Made by a program: the position numbers and the translations under genes. A stretch of 34,772 nucleotides of DNA from Emiliania huxleyi CCMP1516 (taxonomy: Eukaryota > Haptophyta > Isochrysidales > Noelaerhabdaceae): the NCBI RefSeq assembly GCF_000372725.1, contig NW_005198768.1, positions 28,879-63,650 of the forward strand, in the 5' to 3' direction. Below, piece by piece: positions 1 through 9,477 of this stretch. How positions within the stretch are numbered: position 1 is the first letter of the stretch; each line of letters starts with the position of its first letter. Under the pieces are notes generated by a model, which saw only the letters and a list, made by a program, of their open reading frames with translations, was not told the DNA's origin and searched no databases.

Positions 1-1
1 C

Positions 2-367
2 CGCGGTCCGCGCAATGCACGCCGACCCAAACCGACTCGTCTGCGCCTGCGGCGGCGGCGGCGTGAGAGCCTACCCTTCGGCGCCGCGGAGAGGCGGGGC
101 GACGTCGAGCCGCCGCTGGGCGTCGCGCCGGCTGCGCGCGCGCCCACCGAAGCGGCGCCGCCGAGCCAGGCGCAGCAGTACGCTCAGAAGAAGCGTCTCG
201 CGCTGGAGCGGGCGGCGGCCCTCCGAGCCGCACGAGCGGCAGGAGCAGGAGTCGGGGCGGCGGCGTCGGCGGCCGGCGGCGGCGAGGCGGCGCCGCGCGT
301 CGGCGAGCTCGACGCGCTGCACGCGAGGGGCGACGCGAGATTCGGACGTCGTGCCCGCCGGCCCTAA
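2..367 (+). CDS. 3' end of an unrecognised gene (partial, cut by window edge)
   Basis: The frame starting at base 2 is open from the window edge to a TAA at 365-367 and has no internal ATG that must be the start, so I read it as the last exon or 3' part of a gene beginning to the left. The second half is coding-like: GC-ending codons and a helical, Ala/Arg/Lys/Gln-rich stretch (AQQYAQKKRLALERAAALRA near bases 170-230), which could be a coiled coil or basic helix. The first part is Arg- and Pro-rich and may include intron. No family is recognisable. The next gene is on the opposite strand and ends at 532, so about 165 bp separate two converging 3' ends. The minus-strand reading of the same bases is far more Arg-rich and less gene-like. 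Confidence 0.4.
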   Translation, partial: RGPRNARRPKPTRLRLRRRRRESLPFGAAERRGDVEPPLGVAPAARAPTEAAPPSQAQQYAQKKRLALERAAALRAARAAGAGVGAAASAAGGGEAAPRVGELDALHARGDARFGRRARRP

Positions 368-531
368 GGTCATTGTCCATTGTGTGCGTTTTTGCTGTGC
401 GTCTGCCTGGGACTGTGGTCTGTGCGCGTCTCTGTCGACGGTCTCAAAATCTGTCTAGATTCAAAAAGTCTGTCATGTAGTCGTTTTGTATTCAACACCC
501 CTCACCTAACCGTGCATGCATGCATGGATCC

Positions 532-1113
532 CTACGCAACGAGCCCGACGCCAAGGCCGAGCTCTGCATCTGCAGCCGCCCCGTCGCCGTGCGGAGCGTC
601 ACCGACAGGCCCGCCGCTACCCTTGGCGGCACCGGGGTCCTCCGCCGCACCGCCGCCATCCGCGGTGCTCAGCCCGGCGTCGCTCAGCCGGCGGCGGAGC
701 GCCGCGTTCTCCGAAAGCAGGCGGTCAACCTGCGCCTGCAGCGACTCGAGGTGCTCCTTCTTCCGTGCCCGTGAAGTCGCCGCCGCCCGCCGGTTCCGAG
801 CCATCCGCTGAGCCTTTCGCGCCTCATCGTCCCCCCCGCCGCCGGCGACCTCCTCGCGCTTGCGCGAGTTGATGCTCTTGGCGGTGGGCTCCGGCGACGC
901 GGGGAGGCTCACCACGAGCGCCCCATCCTCTCCTTCTGGCGAGGGCAGGTCCATGTCGAGGCAGCTCTGCTCAAAGTCGGCGCTGCCGAAGGCGGAGAGG
1001 TCCTCGGTGGTGGTCGAGTTGGGCGAGCCGGGGCAGGGCATCGACGGGAAGTCCGCCACCATCAGCGTCATCAGCTCGTTGATCTCAAAGGCAGGCTCGG
1101 GCTCCTTGACCAT
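532..1113 (-). CDS. bZIP transcription factor, 193 aa, single exon
   Basis: A complete ORF with the bZIP signature. The basic region reads MARNRRAAATSRARKK (about residues 104-119), matching the family pattern N-x2-A-A-x2-S-R that contacts DNA in the major groove. It is followed by a short leucine zipper with heptad spacing through LESLQAQVDRLLSENAALRRRL (about 122-143). The N-terminal 100 residues are acidic and Ser/Pro-rich (e.g. MDLPSPEGEDGALVVSLP), as expected for a disordered activation region. The C-terminal 50 residues are Gly/Ala-rich and low complexity. The protein should form dimers and bind DNA in the nucleus; targets cannot be read from sequence. The zipper is short (about three to four heptads), so partner choice may be relaxed. 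The start at 1113 is the first ATG of the frame, with 800 bp of non-coding sequence upstream. Confidence 0.85.
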   Translation of the reverse strand: MVKEPEPAFEINELMTLMVADFPSMPCPGSPNSTTTEDLSAFGSADFEQSCLDMDLPSPEGEDGALVVSLPASPEPTAKSINSRKREEVAGGGGDDEARKAQRMARNRRAAATSRARKKEHLESLQAQVDRLLSENAALRRRLSDAGLSTADGGGAAEDPGAAKGSGGPVGDAPHGDGAAADAELGLGVGLVA

Positions 1114-1917
1114 GATGGTCGATGGTCGGCTCGCAATCTACCGGTGTGGCGGCCGCTGGGGGTGAGAGGAGGCGGCGGCGAGGCGAGGGCGGGGGGGCAG
1201 AGAGGCAGGGATCCGTCGCGCGCCCAGCAGACTCGGGGAGGAGGTGGCGGCGGCTAGGAGCGCCCTATTTGGGGAATCGCGTCGCTCCACCTGGTCGTCG
1301 CGACTGTCGGCGGGCGGCGGCGGGCGAATTCCGGAAGTGCCGGGAGAGAAGTTGAGAACACTTGTGGCTAACCTCGGAATGTGACACCAGAATGGCTGTG
1401 CTGGCTCCTTCACAGCCATCTTAGGATACCCATCACTGAGCCGACAATGCTACGGGTAGCCCCAGGGTGGCGCCCACCCCCATGCCCTCGGGCACTTGCC
1501 TGCGCCCTCGCGCACTAGGGTTTGCCCCCCGAAACTGGCATGAGGCACCTTAACAAGCAAGGAGGCCTTAGGGACGATGTCGAAACGGGGTCGTCATAAG
1601 GCCATCTGAGCAACCACGCCGTCCGCCGTCGCAGCAGGGTGGCGAGCGCCGCACACAGCACTGCTCGTGCCGGTCAAGAGAGACGCGCCGGTCACAAGCA
1701 CATCTAGCTAGCGCGTCCTTTGATGCTGTCTGTCGGTCCCGGGTAGCCTCGGGCGCCAAGGGCGCTCCGGCGCGACACACAGCGCGGAACGTCGACTGAC
1801 GCGAAAGTTTCGCGGCAAGAGATTGCTACCACCTTAAAATGCCTTAGTTTTGTTATTTTGGTGGGGGGGGGGGGGGGGAGAAGGGTTCAGGGTGGGGTTC
1901 GGTGAGCCGGCGGCTTC
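1114..1917. other. Intergenic region between divergent bZIP and ankyrin genes
   Basis: No convincing coding sequence on either strand. The part next to the bZIP start (1114-1350) is very GC-rich and probably holds its 5' UTR and promoter; the part next to the ankyrin gene probably serves that gene. A run of 16 consecutive G residues lies at 1863-1878, only 40 bp upstream of the ankyrin ORF start. I see no TATA element or recognisable transposon. Confidence 0.5.
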
Positions 1918-2679
1918 ATGGGCGGTCACCAGGTATGTCCGCCGACAAAACCCACTCTGAGCGTCACGATCGGCAGGAGTGACGAGGCGCACGGGGACCG
2001 CAGGGATGGCGAGGCGCGCGGCAGGGATGGCGAGGCGCGCCGCAGGGACGGCGCGGCCGGCAAACCGGCACTCTTCGACGACGAGGCGCACAGCCTGAGT
2101 CCGCCGAGCGACAAGGGCGGCTCTCCGTACCTGGGCCGACCTTTCCAGCTGGACGGGCAGGGCGCGTCCACACTGAGCGTCGCGACCAGCAGCAGGGACG
2201 CCGAGGCGCTCTTCGGCGACGACGCGCACCGCCTGAGCCCGATCAGCGAGAAGGCGCCCGACGAGGAGCCATTCGAGGGCCCGTCCCAGGTGGACGAGAC
2301 GCGGGTTGGTTGCCTTCCCTTCCCCGTCCCCGCCCGCGTCTCCGTCAAGGCCGACAAGGCGCTCTTCGATGGCATCCATGAGAACGCCGCGTCGGTTCAC
2401 TCGGCGCTGAACCAGCCAAAGCAGCTCGAGCAGTGCCTCCAGGGGAACAGCGCGGCCGCGAACCAGCTCGACCCAGACGGAGACCGGCGGCCCCTGCACT
2501 GGGCGGTCGCGCGCGGCAACACGAAATGCGTCGAACTGCTCTTGCACGCGGGCGCCGATCTCCGCGCCGTCGATGCAACCGGCCAGACGGCGGTGCAGCT
2601 GGCGCGGCCGCACCTGGAGGTCGTTGCTCTGCTGTCGGCTTGGGCCAGCAGACGAGGGTTGAGGAAGGCAGGGCGATAG
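1918..2679 (+). CDS. Ankyrin-repeat protein with internally repeated N-terminal region, 253 aa
   Basis: The C-terminal third carries an ankyrin repeat: RRPLHWAVARGNTKCVELLL followed by HAGADLRAVDATGQTAVQLA (about residues 190-228), with the typical PLHxA and LLxxGADxxxxD motifs, plus a weaker degenerate repeat before and after it. Ankyrin repeats are protein-binding modules; a partner cannot be predicted. Residues about 13-135 are built of imperfect repeats: TLSV, DEAH or DDAHRLSP/DDEAHSLSP, then a downstream block (GRPFQLD, EGPSQVD). Short RDGEA units also recur near residues 28-45. The first ATG of the frame is used as start. A strong-looking donor (CAG/GTATGT at 1929-1937) sits just inside it, so the annotated N-terminus could be partly intron if the real first exon is elsewhere. 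No transmembrane segment is visible. Confidence 0.7.
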   Translation: MGGHQVCPPTKPTLSVTIGRSDEAHGDRRDGEARGRDGEARRRDGAAGKPALFDDEAHSLSPPSDKGGSPYLGRPFQLDGQGASTLSVATSSRDAEALFGDDAHRLSPISEKAPDEEPFEGPSQVDETRVGCLPFPVPARVSVKADKALFDGIHENAASVHSALNQPKQLEQCLQGNSAAANQLDPDGDRRPLHWAVARGNTKCVELLLHAGADLRAVDATGQTAVQLARPHLEVVALLSAWASRRGLRKAGR

Positions 2680-3192
2680 TACGGCGCTCTCTGGCGCTCT
2701 GGCCCGTGGGCGGTGCGGCGCGGTCCCACCCGTCTGTGCTCGGTCAACGTGCACCTGCCGGATGTCTCCCCTTCTCTGTCTACGCAACCATGCCGCCACT
2801 CCTGTCTATGTCTGCATGCACATGTACATGTACATGTTGTTGTTGTAACCACCGTCACTCTTGGTCTACGAGAAACGACGCCAGCCGCCCGCGCCACCAG
2901 CGAGACCCGGGGCCACGGCACACGCAGGTGGCACAGCAGGGCGTGTCTGTGGGCTAGCTGCACACGGCCACAAGCTCACCTCTTTGCTCCAAATGACACA
3001 CACACTTCGCGATCGCGTCTCACGCGTGAAGGCGTGTCACGACGTAGGGAGGGGAGGCGTCTCACTACGTAGGGGTCACGGGTCGCCGGATTAAATTCTC
3101 ATGTTTCATATTGCACGAAAAACCCGCTGGACCCCCGCGCCCACGGTGTGAGTTTGAGAGGGACGGAATACCAGCGGGCTAAAAACTAGACG
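2680..3192. other. Intergenic; holds a hairpin just before the 954-aa ORF
   Basis: No gene seen. It contains an alternating purine/pyrimidine stretch with repeated ACATGT units near 2815-2837, and a perfect 8-bp inverted repeat (CCCGCTGG at 3123-3130, CCAGCGGG at 3171-3178) just upstream of the next start codon. No matching terminal inverted repeat was found after that ORF. Confidence 0.45.
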
Positions 3193-6057
3193 ATGCCGGC
3201 CGCCGATCGCGCCAACCCGCTCCGCGGGCAGGTACTTGAGTTGGAGAGGAGGCTCAAGGTAACCCAGGAACTACTCAAGACAGCCGAGAGCAATCGCAGC
3301 AGCTACCTCGCCGAGAACATGCGCCTCAAGACTCACGTCAAGGAGCTCCAGCGCTCGGACCGCACTGACCCGACTGATGTTCCAGCAGAGCCCAAGGAGA
3401 TGAAGACCCCGAACGACTGGACACGGGCAGCAGTAAAGACTGAGGCATTCATGGAGCAGAACTATGCCGACCGGGAGCAATGGGTTGACATCTTTCTCCG
3501 AGTTCTTCGTAGGCAAAAGACCGCCTATCTAGGCGTGGCCGACGGGCAGGACCTCACGTACTGCATCGAGAGCAGCGAAATCTTCAAGGCCGCGCTGGCA
3601 AAGATCCACGATCACCACGAGATGGAGATCCACGATCACCTCACGCAGACCGTCTTTTCCGCCGAGAAGGCAGAGCTGATCCGGCTCTTCCTTCACCAGT
3701 CGTGGAACAAGCTAGGGTGGGCGCGCTTGGTCTGGATCTGGGACAACACCCTCGTCGATTCAGAGACAGGGGAGCGGTGCCGTGCGCGCGAGTATCTGCT
3801 CCCCGACGGCAAGTCGCGGTGGGCAGTGCCCGAGATCTTCCCCATCAAGGAGATGCGCGCGTGGGAGAATGAGAAGCTGCAGACGGGCCTCGCGGAGTGC
3901 CCGCTGCGCAATGAGCAGCACCCGGACCGGAAGGGGGCGTACGTGACCGATGTCGACTGGTGCATGCACAACTGCATCTTACACACCTACCGCGCCGACT
4001 CTCGCACGCGCGGCATGGCAACTGCCGGAACGGAAGCGGACCCGCACTGGATGCTTTTGACGGGAGACGGAGCGGGGCTCACAGCAGATGACTCGGGTGT
4101 CCGTGTCGGAGTTCTTGCGGGGTCGGTGAACGGGATGAATCAGAGCGTGAATGGCGTGTGGAATTTGATTTTCTATCGAGCAAGCGAGCACGCTGAGCAC
4201 TACCTCACCCTCAAGGCTCGTCTCGCCGAGGTGCGAGTGGCGCTTTGCCGGATCTACCGCGAGGGCTTTCTGCGCGACAAGAGAACCGGCGAGCCGATTC
4301 GCAACCCGGAGACGGGGGGAATCATCTACGTGAAGTTCTATTTTACGGCAGACAAGCCGTTCCTCTGCCACGCACTTGGCCGCCGCAGCTTCAACCACCA
4401 CTTCTTCTCCCCATTCTGCCGCTGCACGCTCGATGAGATGTACAACACGAAGCACGACGCACTCACACACTACGAGAACATCTCTTTCGAGACGCGGTGC
4501 AGCTGGGCTCTGGTGCCGCTGTGGGAGGCACTCGGGCTTGAGGAGCCCGAGGACTGGAGCGTCATCGACGCCAGGGGGAAGGTGTGGTCGAAGAAGGAGG
4601 TGCTGGCGGAGCGAAAGAGGATCGAGCGCCTGGAGGAAGGGCCGCGCACCAAATTTCTCGAGGAATGGTCGATGAACAACCACGGGCAGGAGTTCAACCG
4701 ATGCCCGCTGCTGCCGTACCACGACTTGGGTCCCGACGTGTTGCACCTAAACATCTGCCAGTGGAACTCTGCGGCGGTCGAGGCCTTCCACGAGCACCTC
4801 CTTCTCGCCGACGACAAAGAGGCAGACCCGGGCCTGCGGGCGAAGGCGAAGGAGATCCGTGACCTGGTGAACGCGCGACTACAGGAGTCGGGCACGAATC
4901 TGATGCTCAGCTTTGGCATTAAGGGGAAGGGCCACTCCGTCAACGGGCCCAAGCTAAAGAAGTTCATGCGGAACCCGACGCTGCTCGTGGATCTGATCAA
5001 GCTGATGGAGCCGCTCTACGACTTGATGGAGATCAAAACCCCGAAACGCGTCGCGATGGACGAGACCGTGGCGCGCAACCTCGGCGTACGGCTCGCGCCC
5101 GTTGCCACCGACGCACCTGCCGCCGTACCCGGCTCGGAGTTGCGGTCAGATGGCCGGGGCAGCGGTGGAGGCCGCGGCCGGGGCAGGGGTCGAAAGAGCA
5201 AGAGGGGTAGGGGCAAGGGCGGGGGCCCTATCGTGCCTCAGTACTCGAGCCTGGCGGCGCAATCTGCCGCCAGCAGCAGCCAGTCGGCGCTCACGCCGAC
5301 GCAACCCACTGCGGAGGAGGAACAGGCCTGGGCGGCGAGGCCATCCTACAAGCAGCGCGTCTGCACCATGTTCTACGCGCTCGCGTGCTTCTGGCAGTTC
5401 CTCCACCAGGAGCGAGGCGACGTGGACGCGTTCCCGGACGGGCAGGCAGAGGAGCTCGCGAAAGAAGCCGCGACGATCGCGCTCGACGTCGAGAACGCGA
5501 TGCTCGCCTGCATTGGGCACAAGAAGCAGCGGGGGTACGCGCACGATACGCTCTATGGCGTCTCTAAGATATTCCTGATTCTCAAGAACGCGTACCTCGG
5601 ATCGACGGAGGGATTTGAGCATGCCCACCAGGAGATGAAGAAGATGTTTCGCGCGATGTGCAGCCACTCGGACAAGAACAAGTGCGACACGTTGCAGTTC
5701 CTCAATCTGCACACGCTCCGCCGCATTGCCACGATAGAGCTGCGCGACCTCGCACCGGACAATGCCTACACGCGGCGCGTGATGGGCGAGAAGAAGACGG
5801 ACACGGGCGTCAAGGACACGGACGCGCCGGTCGAGGAGACCAAGGCAAACCTGGCCGAGCGCGGCGGGGAGGGGGCCGACGGCGCGCCGAACTTCATGTC
5901 GAAGGAGCTGTTCCCCACATTGCAACAGGCGTACCCCAAGAAGGTGCCGCCACGGTACAAATCGCCTACCCCCACCGGCAACAAGCGCCGTGCGGAGGAG
6001 TCGCCCGCGCAGCCCTCGCCGGACAGGCCCTCTAATGAGCCAATGAGCCCCGCATAG
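3193..6057 (+). CDS. Large intronless ORF, candidate transposase-like protein, 954 aa
   Basis: A 2.9-kb single-exon ORF in a region where other large genes are split. Residues about 10-55 form a coiled coil (ELERRLKVTQELLKTAESN). A central region has LLTGDGAG (D292), then YFTADKPF (D387), a Cys/His segment ending SPFCRC (C409, C411), then LGPDVLHLNICQWN (D515, H518). An Arg/Gly/Lys tract (about 652-678) looks like a nuclear or nucleic-acid-binding signal. A C-terminal helical part contains GFEHAHQEMKKMFR (E809). The order D...D...Cys/His...DxxH...E resembles the layout of RNase-H-fold DDE transposases with a zinc insert, but I cannot match it to a named superfamily. No terminal inverted repeats or target-site duplication were recognised. 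Alternatives are an uncharacterised lineage-specific host family or a virus-derived gene. The start is the first ATG, preceded by an A-rich stretch. Confidence 0.6.
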   Translation: MPAADRANPLRGQVLELERRLKVTQELLKTAESNRSSYLAENMRLKTHVKELQRSDRTDPTDVPAEPKEMKTPNDWTRAAVKTEAFMEQNYADREQWVDIFLRVLRRQKTAYLGVADGQDLTYCIESSEIFKAALAKIHDHHEMEIHDHLTQTVFSAEKAELIRLFLHQSWNKLGWARLVWIWDNTLVDSETGERCRAREYLLPDGKSRWAVPEIFPIKEMRAWENEKLQTGLAECPLRNEQHPDRKGAYVTDVDWCMHNCILHTYRADSRTRGMATAGTEADPHWMLLTGDGAGLTADDSGVRVGVLAGSVNGMNQSVNGVWNLIFYRASEHAEHYLTLKARLAEVRVALCRIYREGFLRDKRTGEPIRNPETGGIIYVKFYFTADKPFLCHALGRRSFNHHFFSPFCRCTLDEMYNTKHDALTHYENISFETRCSWALVPLWEALGLEEPEDWSVIDARGKVWSKKEVLAERKRIERLEEGPRTKFLEEWSMNNHGQEFNRCPLLPYHDLGPDVLHLNICQWNSAAVEAFHEHLLLADDKEADPGLRAKAKEIRDLVNARLQESGTNLMLSFGIKGKGHSVNGPKLKKFMRNPTLLVDLIKLMEPLYDLMEIKTPKRVAMDETVARNLGVRLAPVATDAPAAVPGSELRSDGRGSGGGRGRGRGRKSKRGRGKGGGPIVPQYSSLAAQSAASSSQSALTPTQPTAEEEQAWAARPSYKQRVCTMFYALACFWQFLHQERGDVDAFPDGQAEELAKEAATIALDVENAMLACIGHKKQRGYAHDTLYGVSKIFLILKNAYLGSTEGFEHAHQEMKKMFRAMCSHSDKNKCDTLQFLNLHTLRRIATIELRDLAPDNAYTRRVMGEKKTDTGVKDTDAPVEETKANLAERGGEGADGAPNFMSKELFPTLQQAYPKKVPPRYKSPTPTGNKRRAEESPAQPSPDRPSNEPMSPA

Positions 6058-6164
6058 AGTACGTACCAGGACAAGCATAGTGCAGACAGCGGGAACCAGC
6101 GCGGGCCGCGCGCGTGTGTGTGGGTGGGGGCACACGCACTAGACTGTGCCGGTACGGACGGATT

Positions 6165-6900
6165 CTACTGAAACGCCACCGGCTGGTCGCACCAGCCGCT
6201 AGCGCGCAGGCTGTGCCGGACAGGCTCCGCCGCCCACGGCTGCTTGAGCGTCTTCTTTGCGTACGCAACCAGCGCGTGCGCCTCTGCCATCTCGAGGCGC
6301 AGCTCGTCCGTCGGCGCGGTGTACGGCATGATGTCGCCCGTCGCCGAGTTGATGCCCACGGTGGTGAACTCGACCGTGAACTTGTAGGAGCCGGGGGCAG
6401 GCGCGTCGGAGCCGCCTGCGCGAGCAATGCACGCGGCGTGCTCCTGCGAGAAGATGGTGAGTGTGTGCGCCCGCTGCCAGTGGTCCTCCTTGACCGCGAT
6501 CTTGGCCTTTGTGCCGCTCGGAGGAGTAGAGAAGTACTGCAGCAGCGCGAGCGCATACTCGCGCAGGGAGGCCTCCTCGACCAGGACAGCAAGCCCAAAC
6601 ATCGGGCCGGTCCTCTCGATCACCTTGAAGGCGATCCGGTCGCGCATCCTGGTCACGACGTAGAACAAAGGATTGCGGGAGACGTTCGCGCTGCGCATGA
6701 AAGGCCCGAACAAACCGCTCGGGGATGTTGTCGAGGGGCTCCCACGTCCAACCATCGACATCGTAGTCTTCCCAAGCGGTCAGAAGCTCGATCCCCCCAG
6801 CCCTCTGCCGCCACGAGATGACCTTCTGGACGTTGTAGCTGTCTGGCAGCAAAAGCCGCTTTCGGCCCCGCCCGGACCTGCAGCGGTTTTGGTTGGATTC
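6165..6900 (-). pseudogene. Chromodomain-containing gene fragment, frame-shifted
   Basis: Reading the minus strand from about 6850 gives a clear chromodomain: YNVQKVISWRQRAGGIELLT, then AWEDYDVDGWTWEPLDNIPE, with the WE-P motif and aromatic-cage positions typical of the fold that reads methyl-lysine or directs integrases. The frame then changes near 6700. In the new frame the coding signal continues (FYVVTRMRDRIAFKVIERTG, later YKFTVEFTTVGINSATGDIM) to a TAG at 6165-6167. One frame change and no upstream ATG before an in-frame stop near 6920 argue for a broken or partial gene. A very short intron or a sequencing error at the shift cannot be excluded. It could derive from a chromodomain retroelement or a host protein; no reverse transcriptase or integrase core is visible nearby. 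Confidence 0.6.
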
Positions 6901-7508
6901 CGTGAGATACCGATTTTTCTGTCACTAAATAATTGGCGTAGTGCTTGCCATGAGGGTGCTGAGGGTTGGGGGGGCGGTGGTATGCGCCACATAAATCGGG
7001 AAGTACCATCCTGTGCGCCGCAAAGGCCGATCGCGCCCGACGGTGGGGCGGCTCACCGCACACACACAGTTGCGAGGCCGAGCCCGCCGGGCGCGTAGAG
7101 CCGAGTGGCCGGGGGGGAGGCGGACCAGGGAAACCGCGCGCGGCAGTGCGAGGTGGCATGTGGCGCGGTCACGGCGGGGGAGACGGCGCGGTGCTAGGGG
7201 CGCGGAGCGCACATTGTAGCGCAGAAAAGGGCCTTATCAGTGGGGTAAACGGACCAAGGCCCAGCCGCACCGTGCCGCCCCCCCGCGAGCAACATCGTGT
7301 CACCGACGACCGCGCTCTGCGTCTCCGAGGGGGGGAGGGGAGCAAGGGGGCGGGGGGATCGGGGCGGTGGGGAGGGATCTCGGTTTCGTGTGGCTAAGAC
7401 TTGCCTTTCGGGGAGGGGCCTCGGTTGGAAGGCGCGCAAGCACGCCCTACGTCTTCCCCTCCTCCCCACAGAGGCAGCGAGTAGGCAGCGAGGGGAGCAC
7501 TCGAGCGC
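6901..7508. other. No gene seen; GC-rich spacer
   Basis: About 600 bp without a supportable coding frame. It has G- and C-homopolymer stretches (near 6968, 7108, 7278 and 7330-7360). It separates the minus-strand chromodomain relic from the plus-strand BTB relic. Confidence 0.4.
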
Positions 7509-7871
7509 CTACGCGTATGGCGATGTGAGTGGGCGGTCGGGAGCGAAACGGACCTCGCCAGCTTCACCGCTCTCGTCCGCTACCTCCTCACCGACCAGCT
7601 CGACCTCGGCGAGGGGGAGGGCGAGCAGGCGCGGCGAGCGCTCGACCTGCGGGAGCTGGCGCAAAAGTACCAGGTGCCGCGCCTCGAGCTGCGCTCTCTC
7701 TCTGCGCGCATGCGCTGCAGGAGAGCGTCGGGCCGGCGACCGCCGTGCCGCTGCTCGAGGCGGCGCACGACGGGCGACGGGCGGCTCCTCGCGCAGTGCC
7801 GCCGCTTCGTGGCCGACCACGCCGCCGAGGTGCGCGCGAGCGGCGGCGTGGAGGCTGGAGCAGCGGTGTAG
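7509..7871 (+). pseudogene. BTB/BACK-domain relic with two frameshifting lesions
   Basis: The plus strand encodes the second half of a BTB domain: FTALVRYLLTDQLDL, then DLRELAQKYQVPRLELRSL, the classic pattern of a yxYTd-type helix followed by LLxLAxKYxxxxL. The sequence then continues in a second frame (LQESVGPATAVPLLEAAH) and a third (RLLAQCRRFVADHAAEVRAS), which together match the BTB-to-BACK transition. The first break is at a CT dinucleotide run (7694-7703), consistent with a 2-bp slippage gain. The second is at an exact 7-bp tandem duplication of ACGGGCG (7770-7776 and 7777-7783). Each lesion is sufficient to shift frame, so this is a dead or mis-sequenced copy. The N-terminal half of the BTB fold is not recognisable upstream. 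BTB/BACK proteins normally act as cullin-3 substrate adaptors. Confidence 0.6.
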
Positions 7872-8031
7872 GTGGGCGGCTCTACCGCCTACGGCTTTAG
7901 CCCGGTGTTTACTTTTAGCCCGGTCCGCTCCTTCTTGAACGTATAAGCGGCCCAACCGCCACGTGCCTTGTCGAGGGGGAGGCCACACTCTAAACTCTCC
8001 ACATTCCACTCTTATACTACCATCGACTACT

Positions 8032-8560
8032 TCAGTCAGTACCACTACTCAACCACGCTCCAGCACACACGCCAGCTGGAAGATTAGAGAACCGCGGCGT
8101 ATTTGCGCTTCCGTTGAGCCGCCGCCAGCCGGGTCCGATCACATTCGAGACGAGTGCGACCAGAGGCGAGCCCTTGTCGTCGGCCGCGGGGTCGCGAAGC
8201 TCCAGCATAAAGCGGCCACGGGCGACGAAGAAGCAGACTGCCACAGTGCCTCGTACGTACTTGTCCGGCCGGTGCGAGTGTAAGTCGACGACCAAATGAG
8301 GCTCGATCGACAACGATTCCTGCAGATATGGCGGCGCGGAGTCAGGATCGCTCAGACGCTGTGCGCTGCCGCTCCAGGGCCCCGCTGACGGTCGCCTCTT
8401 GCGAGAGAAGCGTCACAAAGTGTCCACCACCGTCGTACACGATCGCTGCCGCATCGCTTGCCACGGCATAGGGCATAAAGTCAACTGGCGTATCTCCATA
8501 CCAGAAAGAGAAAGGCGCCGCCAAGATCGTTGCTGCGGCGTAAGTGAGCGTCGCCTATAC
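8032..8560 (-). pseudogene. Degenerate coding segment of unknown family
   Basis: Two minus-strand blocks have strong coding character (GC3, no stops). The first, about 8520-8355, reads GDTPVDFMPYAVASDAAAIV and YDGGGHFVTLLSQEATVSGA. The second, about 8340-8060, reads YLQESLSIEPHLVVDLHSHR and GTVAVCFFVARGRFMLELRD. They lie in different frames with the change near 8345-8365, so a frameshift or an unrecognised junction separates them. Neither end shows a credible start or stop. The family is not recognised; the second block is beta-rich in appearance. The antisense frame on the plus strand is poorer in codon bias and was not chosen. Confidence 0.35.
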
Positions 8561-9477
8561 CGACATTATGGCGTGTGTCCCGAGCACAGCAGCACCAAAG
8601 GAGAATGGCGCCGTGAAGATCGTTGATGGGAAGGCTGGCCTCGAGGAGCAGCTTGCCTGCCGCCACCCTCGCCGGCGGGTTGGCCTCACCCCCCTTCTTC
8701 TCCAGCGCGCGCAGCGCCGCCTCGAGCGTCGCCTCCGCCGCCTCGAGCGTCGCCTCCGCCGCCTGCTCCGCGGCCGCCGCCGCAGTGTACGCGGCGAAGG
8801 CCGTTTCGAAGGACGCTGAGCGGCGGGTGCTCCTTCGCCGCTTGCTCGCGCGCAGCCGCACGCCGGCGCTCCAGCTTGGAGGAGGCGCGGCTCTTGGCGC
8901 TGCCCGCCTTGCGGCCCGCGGGTGACGCCTCCGCCGCACCCGCAGAGCCGGTAGTGAAGCCGCCCGAGCAGCCGCCGCCACCCTGCGGCGTGTGGGGCTG
9001 CGAAGGCTCGTGGAGGGGAGGCCGCCACTCGCCGCCCGCCGCTCCGGCATGGCGGACCTGTGGTGCCACCGCACCCCCCCCGCTCGCCACAAAGTCTGAG
9101 CCACCGAATGGCTGCCCCGGTGGGCCGGGCATGAGCCCCAGCGCGGCGGCGGCGGAGGACGAGGATGGTGTGGTGGGAGCTCCGCGAAGCACGCGTGAGC
9201 GGTGGCGTTGCGCGCGGCGGCCTGACGAGCCGCCAAGGGCCGGCCCCTCCGCTCCCAACGTGAAGAGCATATTGTCTGCCGATCCGGCGCTGGCGGACCG
9301 CGCCGCGCCGTCCGGGCCGTAAGAGCCGAGCCTGGTCTGGGCCCGCTCCAGCCAGCCGTAGAGGCGGGGGCAGCAGCGCTTGCAGGCGAGAGCCAGGTCC
9401 ACCGCCCCGTACCAGCGCATCCTTGCAGGCCGGCGGCGGAGGTAATAGCGGGAGCGGTGTCTGCACGGCGTCTCCAC
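8561..9477 (-). pseudogene. Ser/Gly/Ala-rich protein gene with an internal frame change
   Basis: On the minus strand a coding-like frame runs from about 9420 (WYGAVDLALACKRCCPRLYG, then ADNMLFTLGAEGPALGG) through a low-complexity Ser/Gly/Pro region to a basic helix (KSRASSKLERRRAAAREQAA, about 8900-8845). Near 8820-8830 the coding signal moves one frame and continues as FETAFAAYTAAAAAEQAAEA, with a twice-repeated ATLEAAEATLEAAL unit, to about 8610. No intron with GT/GC and AG of plausible size fits the shift, so a single-base lesion or a sequencing error is likelier. No family is recognised. The helical Ala/Glu-rich C-terminal half suggests a coiled coil. A complete start is uncertain; an in-frame ATG lies at about 9420. 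Confidence 0.35.

Noticed and set aside
71..373. 100-codon minus-strand frame at the left edge
   Set aside because: Arg-rich with poor codon bias; the plus-strand frame over the same bases is more gene-like and ends in a stop at 365-367.
3100..6110. Terminal inverted repeats of a transposon around the 954-aa ORF
   Set aside because: CAGCGGG-like words occur on both sides, but they do not form a consistent inverted pair with flanking target-site duplications.
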